Shown: piece by piece, positions 12,219 to 24,302 of the stretch | Layout: every line of letters begins with the position of its first letter | How positions within the stretch are numbered: the stretch's first letter is position 1 | NCBI RefSeq assembly: GCF_014529535.1 | Contig: NW_023503307.1 | Span: forward strand, 1,915,739 to 1,979,738 | Length of the DNA: 64,000 bases | Reading direction: 5' to 3' | Source: Bradysia coprophila | Taxonomy: Eukaryota; Arthropoda; Insecta; Diptera; Sciaridae | Program-made: the position numbers and the translations under genes | Notes under the pieces: model-generated | Told to the model about the DNA's origin: nothing | Seen by the model: only the letters and a program-made list of their open reading frames with translations | The model's database searches: none

Positions 12219-12901
12219 TCCTTTTTGAATGTACCTTTTAATGTCCCTTCGCTTTGTTTTGTGTTGTGTTGTGTTCCGAATTTTCGTTCTTCATGTGTCT
12301 TCCAATCTTCTTCCAATCTACTCTATATTGTATCGATGATGGTACCATACAGAGAATTTTGCTGATATTCCCACCTATCTCCAAATCGATCTCGTAATTT
12401 GTAACTGATTATTTAAATAAATAAGTCATGCATTGTGGACAGCCAAACAGTGAATTAGGACAAAACGAAACGTATTGAAGCTAACACATTAAAATTGGCA
12501 CATTTGATGAGGTCCGGGAACTAAGTTGATGGCAAGAGCTTGGAAATCCTTTGATCGAAAAATGGTGACTGATCAAAAGGCAAAAAAGAAACATCTAAGG
12601 TCATAATTGTCTCGTGCTCTGAGATCTTGTGGTGCGTATTTTTAGAACTTTTCAGGTTTTCGTTTACATTGAAATTCTGTAGAAAACATTATCAAATCGA
12701 TAGAATATAATGGAAGGAAATGATGCCACCTTTCCAAAAGGAATTGCATTAATTCGATTAAAACCAGTTAGTAATAAAAGCTGAAGAAATATTTTATTTC
12801 TACTTGCTACAGGATAACATCTTGTCCGGTAGTAATGTGCTTAGGTCGTTTCCATATGTAAAATATAATCCGTAATTGCATCATACCTAGAGAGGTACAT
12901 T
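12219..12901. other. no gene seen
   Basis: Intergenic AT-rich sequence. It would contain the 3' untranslated region of the minus-strand CUB gene; no convincing polyadenylation site was pinned down. Confidence 0.4.
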
Positions 12902-13798
12902 CTACGTGAGAATTGTAATTAGGGAAATCGGTTTAGCGATCAGATCACAACTAAATTTTCCGCTGTAGCGTACGCTTACATAAGCTAAAAAGGCAGAATT
13001 TCAGTTTCTTTACACAAAAATTGTTTTAAAAAAATTGTACCCATCCTCAACTGGTTGTCTGTTGATATACGAGTGAACTCTTGAATACCACATAACACTT
13101 CAGCTGTTGAATAGTCAAAACTTCCGCCAGTAAATACATAAAATCGTTCCGATGCACAGGCTTGATTGGGCGATGGCTGTAAGTATGATATTTTTTTACA
13201 TTCTAGTAATAGTACAATACTTAACAATGGGGCATTTCCATCATTTGCCCCATTGTTTAGTAATGTACATAATTATTCAAAAGTTTTGGATTCGTGCAAG
13301 TGTAAAGTTAACTTTACCTCACATTTTTGAATAATAGTATATTACTTCCGAGGTTCCCCTTCGGGTCGGGCTGTAACACCCTACTTATCAAATACATAAC
13401 TTGGAACCTCGTGAGTACAATGCTTTACGTGATTAGGCAATGTAAATGAAAATGAAGCATGCCGTAACACGTAAAACACTATACAGTATTGAGTGATTCT
13501 GTCCAACTCACAACTTACATCAAACATGTCTATGCTACATTTGGCAGTTATCTGAGTGAATGCAGGGGCCTGAATTATATATCGACCGGCAGATCCATTA
13601 TCATAGTAAGAAGGCCAATTAGGTGATAGAAGTTTAGTTGAACGGTTACATTTCAATGTTATGGTCGTGTTACTTGCACACCATGCACCAGCCGACAAAG
13701 ATAGGAAGAAAAGCGAAAATGTAACTGAAAATAGCAAAGTGTTTAAAAAAAAAATTGAATAAAAAAGAGCCGAATACCGAACCTATTTTCAATGCCAT
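12902..13798 (-). CDS. small secreted single-CUB-domain protein
   Basis: Four exons in one continuous frame give 146 residues: 13798-13783, 13724-13519, 13176-13041 and 12984-12902. All introns are GT-AG and phases agree at every join. The start MALKIVTFSLFFLSLSAGAW is a signal peptide with cleavage expected after A-W-C-A, so the product is extracellular. The rest is one CUB domain: LLSPNWPSYYDN, then C-S-I-D, then ERFYVFTGG, a conserved LCG, and NQLRMAYVS...YSGKFSC, which matches the final CUB strands. There is no protease domain or membrane anchor. A transposon-derived repeat (13315-13480) lies inside intron 2. The binding partner is unknown; small CUB proteins in insects are often secretory, reproductive or digestive. 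Confidence 0.8.
13315..13480 (-). repeat. foldback-type repeat in intron 2 of the CUB gene
   Basis: Read on the minus strand, this is the same sequence as 40145-40325: ACGTGTTRCGGCATG, TTTACATTGCCTAATCAC and GAGGTTCCAAGTT. Here the palindrome has lost much of one arm. It explains the open frame that appears to extend the CUB exon past its true GTAAGT donor. Confidence 0.75.
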
Positions 13799-14811
13799 TT
13801 TCTTAGCGAATTAAGCACTGCGCCATCCTGACGTGGTATATATCGTTTCCGACTGGCTAATATATTCGGAAATATGGTAAAATTTATTGTTCGTTTATTT
13901 ACACCTTCATATGATCCAATTGAAAAAATAAAACTTGAAGACAAAGAACTAATTTTGAGTTGATGATTCAACGTACGAAAATGTCTTATAGACCAGACAC
14001 TAACGGTAGCTAAAGAAGCATTGAGAGTTTTTTTCTAACTCTTAGTATAATACTGATTTTGGTGACTCACCAGTGGTGAGTACATCTAGATAATGAAACT
14101 ATAATTATGGTCCGTGACTTTAGCTCCCTATTTGTGTGTGCCTGCACAGAAAATAATCTTTAACCGAGAGACGCTTATTCAAATGAGGTTATCGCATTGA
14201 TTCAACTGCAGTCTGCAGTCAACATTCCCGAAGCGGGAAGTAAAGTTGTCATATCTCCCGCTAAAGCATAATACAGTACATTATGTCCTTGCTTGGAGAT
14301 CGGGAATGTATCCCAGTTTCGTAAGAACAATTCTTAACTACTTGTTGGAAGGGGATTATCTAGGATAGTTAATCGGGACATTTATAGATTAATTGAAATT
14401 TCCTTTATTGGAAAACAAAGTAAGCCTTTATTAATGTCAGGATTCGATCCATATCAGAGTCAGATGGCAGACTCAAATTGTGACAAAAAGTCAAGCACTC
14501 GTCGTAACAAGACCGGCATCACTTGCATATTGTATTCGTATGAAAAAAAATTCAACTGCGTCGTTGAAATAATACAATATGAGTCAATTAAAACTGTGTA
14601 CAGCACATAAACGTAATAGCAATAAGAAATGAGCCGAATTTTGAAACGATTGTAGGGGGAAATTCAGTAATTTCTCCCACCAAAACTCGTTTCAGTTACA
14701 AAAAAATAGCAGTATTTAGTAAATGTTACGATAGCAGTACGATAGCACTATGTTAGTCAATTGTCGTAATTTACGCCCGTCACGTAAATAGTATATTTGC
14801 CCTACTTACCT
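13799..14811. other. no gene seen
   Basis: About 1 kb between the two CUB-type candidates. GC-richer patches near 14205-14300 (CATTCCCGAAGCGGGA) form small stems. If the upstream candidate is spliced, its last exon should lie here, but none was identified. Confidence 0.4.
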
Positions 14812-15249
14812 GTGGTTCCACAACAAACAATTTTTTTTGTAGAAAAACGTATGAAATGGTAAAAAAAGAAGTGAAACAACTAGTGTACTCCGCAGTGAGA
14901 TTGTAGCCCTTGTGTTTGGCTCGGGCTGCAACTCTTACACTTTGCGAAAAAAATCCAAGCAAGTAAATGATTTCTATTACTTACGAACCAAAGCGGAAAC
15001 GACAATTATCACAAATGACATTACGTAATAGTTATTTGGATCACAAGGGACGAAAGTAAAGAAATTCAACCGTGTGCGAGAGTTGCTGCCCGCGCCGAAG
15101 GCAAGGAACCGAAAATTACAATTTTCGTAGTTCGTGTGATGAAAATAAATTATTTCCGTGGGGTATAGTGAGCCCTCAAATGCAATACACTTGCGTTTCC
15201 TTTCAGAGTAAGACTCGGAGAAAATCAGTAGGATGGTAAGGTTTTCCAT
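14812..15249 (-). CDS. possible second CUB-like secreted protein (incomplete)
   Basis: The minus-strand frame 15249-14977 reads KCIAFEGSLYP, YENCNFRFLAFGAG, TRLNFFTF, CDPNNYYV, a spacing of cysteines and aromatic residues like the first half of a CUB domain. A GTAAGT donor follows at about 14986. Downstream, QSVRVAARAKHKGYNLTAEYT resembles a final CUB strand and ends at a strong CAG|GTAAGT donor near 14812. The two pieces do not join in frame with the splice sites I can see, and the second overlaps an imperfect palindrome (14893-14940). This could be a decayed paralogue of the neighbouring CUB gene or chance similarity. Confidence 0.3.
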
Positions 15250-15599
15250 ATTTTCCCTCTACATATTTGTGTCTGCCCTTTAATGTACTTTTGCCGCTTA
15301 TGTCCGATATTCAAATTTTTTCAACATAGAAAGTGGTGACATATAATTGTAGTGAGTATTAAAAGCTGAACATACTTTATGTCCCACATTCACTTTAAAA
15401 AAAAATATCGTCGACAATGTAGTTATTTACAAGTAGAACTTCAAAACCGCTCCTGCGACGCTGCAACCGTTTCTCCTTATCTAGTAAACTTAACAATATC
15501 GTGGAAAACGATTAATACTTTTGCCAGGACCTTGCATTCTATGAGTGAACTTATTTTTTATTGACCACTTCATATTTGTACCCCTTACGTGGATTTTAT

Positions 15600-16560
15600 T
15601 TGGTCAGTAGGTCAGAACATATTTCACATATCGGTCTCTGGTCAGTGGTCTTAAACAGTTTTTGTTTAAATACATATTGCCAACATTGACAACTAACTTA
15701 AATATGGTTTCTATAAATAATGCACGTTCTATAACCACAACAGATATCTCAGATATCTCGGAAACTACTGGACCGATTTTGATAAACTTTTTTTTCCCTG
15801 AAACGTAGTAAAAAGTTATGAATTTTAACCCCGACATTGAGTCCTTCGGCCATGTAATTCTTAATATATTGTCAAAAAACTAAAAAAAACAAACTTTTTT
15901 CAAAAAAATTATAAATTTAATAAAATATTCAACCGATTTTGATCTTTAAAAAAATTCCTTGAAAGGTATCTAGTCAAAAGCAGGGTTCCTTAACGTTATA
16001 ACTTTATAGAAAAGTTCCATATTGTAACGTTATCGGTTAAACTTATTGTCTTTTCGTTACAATTCTTAACGTTAAAAAATTCAACCATATCATGTAACGT
16101 TATAATGATATTTCTAAAAATCGTTCAGTATTCTGAAAGCGTAGTTCTTAAATATTGTTACAGGTACAAATAACGTTATAGATGTTCGTTACGGGCGTAA
16201 AATTACGAGTTGTAACTTTTAATTTTCTGTTCTGAAAGAAAAAACGTTATAAATTGACCGTTTTTGTACCGTTACATCACGGAACAAAAAAATAATGATA
16301 AAAATAACGTTATGGCGGAACCCTGGTCAAAAGTAATAAATTTTGAGCCTGATATGAAGTCAATCGTCATATGGTGCGGAAGATATTGTTGGAAAATTGA
16401 ATATGACGAAAAATGCTAATTTCACTGAAATTTATGTCGGGCTTAAAATTCATAACTTTTTACCGTAGTAAGGGGAAAAAAAGTTTATCAAAATCGATTC
16501 AGTAGTTATTGAGATATTGGAAATGTGCCCTTTGGTGATGTTGCCCTCGATATAATTATA
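15600..16560. repeat. inverted-arm repeat split by a hAT MITE
   Basis: The segment at 15745-15838 (GATTTTGATAAACTTTTT, then AAAAAGTTATGAATTTTA) is repeated in inverted orientation at 16437-16525. The centre of this older element is interrupted by the MITE at 15981-16325. Open frames on this stretch are repeat-derived. Confidence 0.65.
15981..16325. mobile_element. 345 bp hAT-like MITE with iterated AACGTTA
   Basis: Ends CAGGGTTCC and GGAACCCTG are perfect inverted repeats with identical 8 bp target duplications GTCAAAAG at 15973-15980 and 16326-16333. The interior has about seven copies of the palindromic word AACGTTA(T) spread along its length. There is no ORF. The perfect duplication suggests a fairly young insertion. 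Confidence 0.9.
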
Positions 16561-18792
16561 ATAATTATTACAAACCCAACTGATTACGTGTTGAGACACA
16601 TGGAGAAAAATTTTAAATATTGTCAGGTCGTACATAAGACTCTAATAAAAATTGGAGTTAGCCAGAAGTGGCATTAATTTACCAATTTGCAATTTCTCAT
16701 TGAATAACCTTTTATTTCCTTTGATTCCTCCAAGAGTATTTATAAGAAAATTTCAAACTCATTACCATCGCGTGACTAGCGAATTGAAACTCTTCAAGTT
16801 AGCGCAGTCCATATGAGATTGTGTGGCTTTTTCATATAATTTATAATATCAGAAATTAGAATCAATTATGTCAACCTTTTGGAGGAAGTAATAAATCCCA
16901 TTTAAAGCAATCCTTTTATCGACCTTTGTACATCCTATTCAACCTTTGGTTTCGGAACATCGATCGTCAACTACCTTGGTTTGCGTAAATGCCAATCTGG
17001 ACAAAGTAGTTGTTGAAGAGTTCGAGGATGAAGAAAGTGAAAGTAACTTGCTCCAATACTCATAACTATCCAATATCCATGAAGTTTAATCCTAAGAATT
17101 TATGGCTTGATCCTCAGAAAATTGTGGAATAAATTTTAATCTGAAACAAACTTACGCGGTATTTCAAAATTTCGATGGTCAAGATCATTGTCTCTAAAGT
17201 TAAAATTGAAGATGGTTATCGAAATGACACTATTTTCAATGGGGATCGTTAGGTTATAAAAATTGGTGTTAACTCACTTTTTCCCTACTTTTTCGTTAAA
17301 AATCCAACTATTTTTAGCAACTATTTTCTCTAACTTTACTCACTTTTCGACTGTTTTACTTTAAATTTATCGTGGAATGCCTGCATACGTTACAAATGAC
17401 CGTTAAAGCAAATTGACTAGATTATTACGTTAGTACGAATAGTAGATTATAGTGACGATTATGAACCGACCGAAGGCGTAAAAATAAACATTATGGGCAG
17501 TGGTACGTACTATTTCATTTAATTGTTGATATATCTGTTTTCGAGGTAAACAATTTCGAACTAAAGGGATAAAAGCATGTAATACCTCAGCTGTCGCATA
17601 GCATCGATAATGCGAAATGGCGTCTAAATGAAGGTATTGGTTGCGAATGACTAATTTCATAAAGAAAAAGTAAATTTGACAGTCAGTTTTTCAAATTTTT
17701 GACTGATTTTTGACTGGCACTCTAGACCCTCCAGAAGAAACTTTACTTTTCAATTACATTTTTATTTTTCACGAAAAAATTTGGACTTTCCACAATGTAT
17801 GTCAGCTGCAGTATGTCTGAAAACAAGAATTTCGGAAGCCCTCATTAAGTACTATGTCAACCGATGTCTCGCTGTGAAGCCAAAACACCGTATCGCATTG
17901 ACGGAAAATTTTAGTGGAAGAAATCCCAAAGCACTATTAAAGCAAATATACAAAGTCGATATGGTGTTTTGGATTAACACGACAGGTGTAATTTATAGCA
18001 AAATGTTTGCTATAGCTGATGAAGTAAAGGATTTTCTTTTAATTTGTTAAACATTCTTCAGTCGAAAGATGAAGTTGATTCGATTAATTGACTAACTAAT
18101 GATATGTTCAGCCGTTCTGTGAAGAATTATTGATAAAGTCGACCGTTCTGACCGTACTGACCTGTTGTGTTGTATTATTTTAAGATTGTTTTTATTGATT
18201 CAAAATTTCCATTTAAAATTTCAAAATTACAAATTTTACAGCAATAAATTTACTTCTAAATTTTTATTTTACATTTTGAACGCATCTAAAATTGCCTCAA
18301 TAAATTGTCCACTCAATAAATTTTATTTAGTCTAACCAATAATGGTGTATGATTGCGAATTTCTTTAATAATTTTCGAAAGTGTATAAGCAAACGAAAGC
18401 GTACGTTTCCATAGGAATGTATAATAGTCGACAGTCTCGACCGACAAATTGCATTTGACTAAAGGGAAGAAAATGATTTTTCCAATTTTCGATTTGTCCA
18501 TCAAATAAGTGTTTAAGTACCGTGGGTGTGTGTGTTTTCGTCTAATTAAATTAAAGCAAAAACTCTGTTCCGATTCAAATCCGTAAACAAAATGTTTTTT
18601 ATGGCAAGACAAGAAGCAAAACACTACAACTGAAGTGTGTTTGAAGTAACACGCAGAGCAAGCAACAAACCAATTCGTGCTCCGTTTTTGTATTATGTCA
18701 TGAGGTAAATACGCTCCATCTTTGGTGAATCTCGTGAATCTCGCGAACCTTTTCCGTTTTCCGTGACTGCACTGATGATCGCACTGAAACTG
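16561..18792. other. no recognised gene; 3' flank of AVL9
   Basis: Open frames at 17430-17660 (minus), 17781-18050 (plus, 89 codons) and 18313-18624 (minus) show no domain, signal peptide or consistent splice context and are not called. The 3' untranslated region of AVL9 should occupy the right-hand part; minus-strand AATAAA words occur near 18320-18330. Confidence 0.45.
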
Positions 18793-21314
18793 TTAAATTA
18801 CATTTCTGTCGATACAGTTAGCTTCGCGTCCAATTTCAACCACTCCAACGCCATGATTATCTGGTACATGGAAATGTTCCTCCTTACTGTCCTCGTCATT
18901 CATCACATCGCAATCAAGAGCATCCAGGTTTGAGTCGCCAATGGTTTTGTTATTTCCGTCAAGATTCCGCTTGTCGAGACTGTCATCCTCGTTGTACAAT
19001 ACTGGTTGCGTTGTGATTGCTGACCACCAACTAGATATTGCTCCCTTCGCCTGGGTCAGTGCTCCCCCGACAGCTCGACTAGTTGTGTTCACAGCTTGAT
19101 TTATTTTACGTCCACTTTCGCTGTTGTTCATAGTTCTGCCAAGAAAATTGGTTACGAAAATCGAACAACAAAATTTCTGGTTCGTTCAACTCACTGTGCA
19201 ATTTTCAGTTTCATATCAGCCACTGACAGTGTACCCGAACATGGATGACCACTTTGAACATTCTCGAAAATACTCAAATCGTCATGCAAGCCCTCCCGCC
19301 AATCTTGATAACTGTCTGTTTTCGACCATGCCGACATGAACGTACCGTTGAATTGATCGATTTCTTTGCAGCCATCCGGTAACAAAGATGTTCGAACCAT
19401 AGCCACCATGTAACCGGCAAATTGTTCTCGGATCCAATCTTGACTACCTTCCGCATCCTGTTTGGGCGACTGAGCATGCCGTACAATATAATCGACGAAT
19501 CGCAGATCTTCGGTGGTTAAAGTTAGCTGACGTTTCAAGTCCACGTCCATCGTTTCGATTGTACAATTTTCGACATCAACGAGAACCACATCGGAAAGCT
19601 GTCGTTTCTGTTTGAACAGGATGTTGGATGTGCCGATTAAAAAACTGTTTATTGATGGATCCGACAACAAATCCATGTAAGGTAATGAGAGATATGGCCT
19701 GCGGAGAAAATGAATTCGTTAATGGCAGCTGTAACAATCGATGTGCGTTGAACAAACGGGTGTACTTACAAGCAAAGATTTCCATTGTTAAATATTGGTA
19801 TTGGTGCGTTCCATAGATCTGACTTTATCGATGAAAGCGCCTTGAGATTATCTACAACAATAATTCAGAATCGTCAACATTTCGTAGCGTTTCCTAGCCT
19901 CTACCCTATACTCACTCGAAAGTGCATCTACACTAACATCCCGTTGAAGCGAATTCTTTTCGTTTCTTTTGCTGTCGTCTTTCGTTTCTTCGGTTGTGAC
20001 TTCATCTAACGGATTATCGTCTTTGACGGTTTCGGACTTTGTCTCAGTATTGGTTTCAGATGGTACTGGGTTCACGGTATCATCACATATCGTACTAACA
20101 TCGTATGAGGATGCAGGATCGTCAATGCTATCGTTTCCCTCAAAATTAGGCATTGGCGATATCGGTCTGGATGTTCTGTGGTACAAATTTTAATGTTTAA
20201 TGACTTTGCAGTACAGTCGAGGGCCACATAATGTTGTAATAACTAAGGAAACCCTTACCGAACGCAAGCGACTTGATGAAATCCTTTTTGTATCAGTTCC
20301 GGATAGAGAGACGACACAACCATAATTAGTGAACACATTGGACGCACCGGTGAAGCGAAGAAAATGACCCGTTTCTGTAGCAACAGCAATTTGAATAAGA
20401 TCAACAATTTGTAACGCCACCTGAAAGGAAGCATTGGGAAACATTCAATTGATGCAAAACTCTAGGTATTCTCTTGCGCAACCAGCTTACTTCAACACAA
20501 TATCGCGAATTGGAAGGCCCACATAAACGGACGGCCGCAAATTGTGTTCCAAACACGAATTCAACTGATTGTACGCATCTTTGAGCATGTCTCGCATTTC
20601 AAAGTCACCAAGGTTGAAATAGGCATCGGCTATCAGCGACAATTTCACTTCGATGTAGCCTGATTTAATGGAGCGATAAGGAAACGCATTGAAATCAAAC
20701 GTCAAAATTGCAAAATTGTGAATCGATGAATCAACAACGGCTTACCGTAAATGGGTTGTGACGATAGAATGACGATAGATTTCTGAACGGTGCTTCTTGT
20801 CACATCGGCGGGTCGTACTTTGAGGTTCTCAACTGGTATCTGGCGATAGCAAGACACACCGTAAACACTTTTATTTGGAATTGTTAGACTAGGCAGGTTA
20901 AAATACACAGAATCGTCGCAGAAATTGTGTGATCCATCTGGTAGAGCTGTTAACGATAACAAACCGTCCGGTATGGATAAAATTGTAACGCGCAGATTAT
21001 CTATTATCTTCACATACCTAATGTTGGCAAGTATTTCCATCCTGATGGACATTCATTATCTGGTTTATCGGCTATGAGAGGTGGATACGAAAATTCGACC
21101 TAAAAAATTGTATTTTTAACATCGGATTGTTTACTTCGACTGGTACAAGACTTTTATAATCAATAAAAATGAAAGTGAAACAATTTGCGTAAGGAGGCAA
21201 CGACATACTAGAAGGCATATTATGCACTTAACTTACTTGACACCCCTTTTTATGATGAAATCCGACCACAATAATATGCAAAATTGACGACTTCATATTC
21301 GATTCGGACATCAT
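18793..21314 (-). CDS. AVL9: AVL9 homologue (late secretory pathway, DENN-related)
   Basis: Nine exons with matching phases give 626 residues, close to vertebrate AVL9: 21314-21237, 21099-21018, 20946-20746, 20659-20491, 20420-20259, 20175-19916, 19851-19770, 19698-19195, 19135-18793. AVL9 is a conserved DENN-related protein first linked in yeast to late exocytic traffic and in animals to polarity and migration. Diagnostic blocks appear in order: VVGFHHKKGCQVEFSYPPLI, WKYLPTLALPDGSHNF, YGVSCYRQIP, TRSTVQKSI, then WRYKLLILFKLLLLQKRVIF, LPYMDLLSD, LSDVVLVDVE, DLRFVDYIVRHA and the C-terminal NTTSRAVGG...SWWSAITT. Exon 6 encodes an acidic, low-complexity linker typical of the variable middle of the family. 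A second ATG directly follows the first. No breaks are seen. Confidence 0.95.
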
Positions 21315-21426
21315 ATCAACAATGCATTTCGAAATAAGAAAACAACCTGCGAAAATATTTTTTTTTTTTTTTTTTTACTGTACTTCTCAAATTGACAGCT
21401 CGGAACAATCGCGAAACACACCAAAC

Positions 21427-21474
21427 ACACAAAAAATTTATATCCACCAAAAAATTTATATCCACCAAAAAATT
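21427..21474. repeat. short tandem repeat, 17 bp unit
   Basis: About 2.5 copies of AAAAATTTATATCCACC lie just upstream of the AVL9 start, next to a T-run at 21358-21376. They are probably transcript leader or promoter-proximal sequence. Confidence 0.6.
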
Positions 21475-21679
21475 AATTTGACGGTTGTGTGACAGCTGTG
21501 ACAGCAAAGAGCGTAGTTTTTATTGCTGAAAGAAAGGTGGAGCCACACATATCAGGGAAAGTCTGTTAAAAGTTGTAAAACGTGCAAAAAATTTGCCAGA
21601 TTTCGAGTGACGAGTGCAATTAACGCACTTCAGACATTAGTGGTACTCTAAATATGGTTCTAAAACTAATATTTCTATG

Positions 21680-21752
21680 AAAATCATTGAGAGGTGAGTT
21701 TCTTTATATGAAATCGCTATTACCTCCGGATAGTATGGACAGACCATAAATG
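21680..21752 (+). repeat. TGAAATCGCTAT repeat family, half copy
   Basis: The segment AAAATCATTGAGAGGTGAGT, then ATATGAAATCGCTATTACC and GGACAGACC, matches one arm of the palindromes at 32229-32333 and 33077-33151. Only one arm is present here. Confidence 0.65.
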
Positions 21753-22259
21753 ACCCAAAAGCTGCTCACAAGCTGATGTTCACAAAAGCGATCAAGTTAT
21801 GGCGCTGTGGATGCTCCTCTCGTTTGTTTTCGCCTTGTCAAAAAGCGTTTTTATAGTACATACGAGGAGACCTATCGATCCATTATTTCAATGAGAAATT
21901 CTGACTACCCCTTAGATTAGGCCCTTTATATGTGTTCTTTGTGGTGCTTGGTTTGCAGTTCGTTGGTTTCTTCAAATATTTTGCTGTAAGAGAAAGTCGT
22001 GACAGTGTGTATATATAGCTTATTTTTGACGTTGCTGTCGATAACAGATGACCATGTATATTTACTGTGTCAGGAGAATTTTCTAACCTTTTCTAACAGT
22101 ATTGCACTTTACATTCAATCGTAATTCATTCGCAGGCAACTTCGCAAAGAGGGGAAATTTTTGAAGTATTTATTAAGAAAACAGTAAACATAGAAATTGC
22201 CTTAGAGTAATCATGAGAGGAAATTACGAACAGAATTACGTAAAATTTGTGGTACCGAC

Positions 22260-22642
22260 AGGTTGTCTGCAGACTCGGCAACTGACAACACTGAATGTCA
22301 CTAATGTCAAATTTGTTCCAACAGACACGAATTTTTACTGTGAAGAATTTATTGAAATTTAACCGTTTTTCGGCGATAATCATTGTTGATTTTTACAAAT
22401 TAGTGATCAGAAAACTTGATGTAAGTAATCGTGTGCTGCCTGTATCGAAATCACTTAAATTTAGTGTTGAATAGAATGACGGATAAATTCTCTTCTAATC
22501 TAGCCATTTCCATTAGAATTATGTGTTCTGAGCCCTTTATTGGTTAAGGAATATTAATTTTAATCTTCCTGTAGTGAATAAGATAGTAGAAGTTAATTAA
22601 ATCTCACAAAATCAAAACATTAAAAATCTAACCTCAATTTTC
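22260..22642 (+). repeat. left terminal inverted repeat of the transposon
   Basis: Matches the reverse complement of 28768-29151 with scattered substitutions. It begins GGTTGTCTGCAGACTCGGC, where GTCTGCAGAC is itself a perfect palindrome, and GACAACAC 20 bases inward can fold back on the end. The minus-strand open frame in it (22126-22383) is repeat sequence, not a gene. Confidence 0.9.
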
Positions 22643-23030
22643 AAGTAAATTAGAATTGCATGGTGTCTGTGGTTATCCATAGTCATAAAATTTATTCTAC
22701 TATTTAAACAAACCTCCTACATTAAAAATTAATGACTAGCGGCTGACCTGGTCCAAGACTGTTTCAAAATATTTACGTTGATCGATCACCGTCATATATA
22801 CAATGTTGTCTACTATTTTCTTTTGAAGGATGAAGCCACCTGAATATCTAAGTAAAAATCTATAAATAAGACCACTTGTTAAGCTAGTTTTAAGTACTTA
22901 TATATTTAACAAATCGGATTCGCTGATATTTACTGATTGCGTTTGCAGTCTTATTATTTGAATAGCCTCCGGTCTGGTTAAGTTAAAACTTTCACAAAAG
23001 ACCGATAAAGCCCATTCTGGAACCACGGTA

Positions 23031-23685
23031 TCAAAAATTATGTCTGTGGACTGTGATAATCGAATTAACTTTATACTTAAAGTATTCTACATCGACACAT
23101 ACGTTATGTTCCTCTTCTAAGTTGTTAACCAATCTCAATTCTGCTAAATCAGCCATTGCTTTGAATTGCTCCTCAGTTAAAATGTCCAATGCAATCATAT
23201 CTGGTAGATCTTTTGATCTGTAATTTCTTTTCTGTAAATTATTATGTAATTGTTTATAGGATTTAGGATATAAACTAACCGAAAACCAAATAAACAACGA
23301 CTTACAAATTTATTGATATGTTGGCAATATAACTGCCGCAAGTCATTTTCGTAATCATAAAATGTTAGCAAAATTTCTTCAACGGTTGATTTCATTAAGT
23401 TCCTAGTTTTAAAGTATTTAAATTCAATGGTGTTTTCGGTATTACGAAAATTATATGAGGTACCTCGTATTATAATCATCGATTTTAGTAAATGAATCGT
23501 GATGCTGAGAACTGACATTACAATCCTTAGGTTTGTTTTCTTCTGGAGTCTCCCTCCGTATTGTTTCCTCTTTATAAAGTGAACTTGGTGAAATTTCGAG
23601 TGCTAATGCATTTTCATCTTTGTGACCCGATCGTGTCTTTGTGATTGTTTTTTCAGCGCCAGTGTTACAAAACAAATCACTAATT
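23031..23685 (-). CDS. unrecognised spliced ORF carried by the transposon
   Basis: Three consecutive exons join in one frame: about 23685-23464, 23402-23306 and 23231-23031, separated by 61 and 74 bp GT-AG introns. The product is hydrophilic. Its first part is charged and low in complexity (GHKDENALALEISPSSLYKE), followed by an alpha-helical region (MKSTVEEILLTFYDYENDLR, then DILTEEQFKAMADLAELRL). No enzyme motif is visible. The true 5' end is not clear: an AG acceptor precedes the first codons at 23686-23687 and no in-frame ATG is present, so an upstream exon is expected. It could be a third element protein or a captured host fragment. Confidence 0.5.
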
Positions 23686-24019
23686 TATATCAATTTGTTT
23701 TTGTTGGTTCCGTTGCCCATTTGAGCTAAACTGCAGTTTGAAGAAACAGCTGGGATTTAGGCTTTTTTTAGTTTAGTGGGTAGGGGAAAATTATCATTTT
23801 TAATATAAAAATATATCCACGGTTCGCTCGAAATATAATTGCGACAGAAAATTGTGTGTTTCTCATGGCGCAATAATATTCGCACTCCAATTTTAGAGTA
23901 TTTAGTAGTGAATATTTGCAAGGGCACAGCTCCGCGGCCCAATTCTTGTTGCATTATCATCAGGTGACCTTCCCCTATTTACCTCATTAAAAAAAAACCT
24001 AAAGCCCAAATGTTTCTAT

Positions 24020-24262
24020 CTTAGAGTAATTATACCTAGAGAGGAAATTGGTACGAAGAAATGTGGTCCCAACATCAGTTTGTATAAGATACACATTTCG
24101 TATAATTTTACACCAATACATGTAAGCGTTTGCTTTGGATAGGTCAATTTGCCCTCTACTCTTAATTAAGAGGGCAAACACATATTTCGTATTTGATTGT
24201 GGGGACCACATATTTTACGTAATTTTGTTTGAAATTTCCTCTCTAGGTATAATTACTCTTAG
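24020..24262. mobile_element. 243 bp MITE nested in the transposon
   Basis: Perfect inverted repeats of about 30 bp, beginning CTTAGAGTAATTATACCTAG and ending with its complement. A related trace, CTTAGAGTAATCATGAGAGG, sits just outside the left transposon end (22200-22219). It lies between the nuclease gene and the third ORF and does not interrupt coding sequence. Confidence 0.85.
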
Positions 24263-24302
24263 GTTACTATAAACTGCATTTTAGCCCAAATAATCTTTGA
24301 TA

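Noticed and set aside
13381..13518. C-terminal extension of the CUB open frame past CSIDMFD
   Set aside because: A strong GTAAGT donor ends the exon at 13519, the following exon restores the CUB fold, and the extension is encoded by a dispersed repeat also present at 40.2 kb.
19124..20193. Plus-strand and alternative minus-strand open frames over the AVL9 exons
   Set aside because: They are shadows of AVL9, whose nine exons join in phase and match the family along their whole length.
20190..20444. Minus-strand frame VALQIVDLIQIAVATETGHF
   Set aside because: This is AVL9 exon 5 in the wrong frame. The spliced frame reads WRYKLLILFKLLLLQKRVIF, as in the family.
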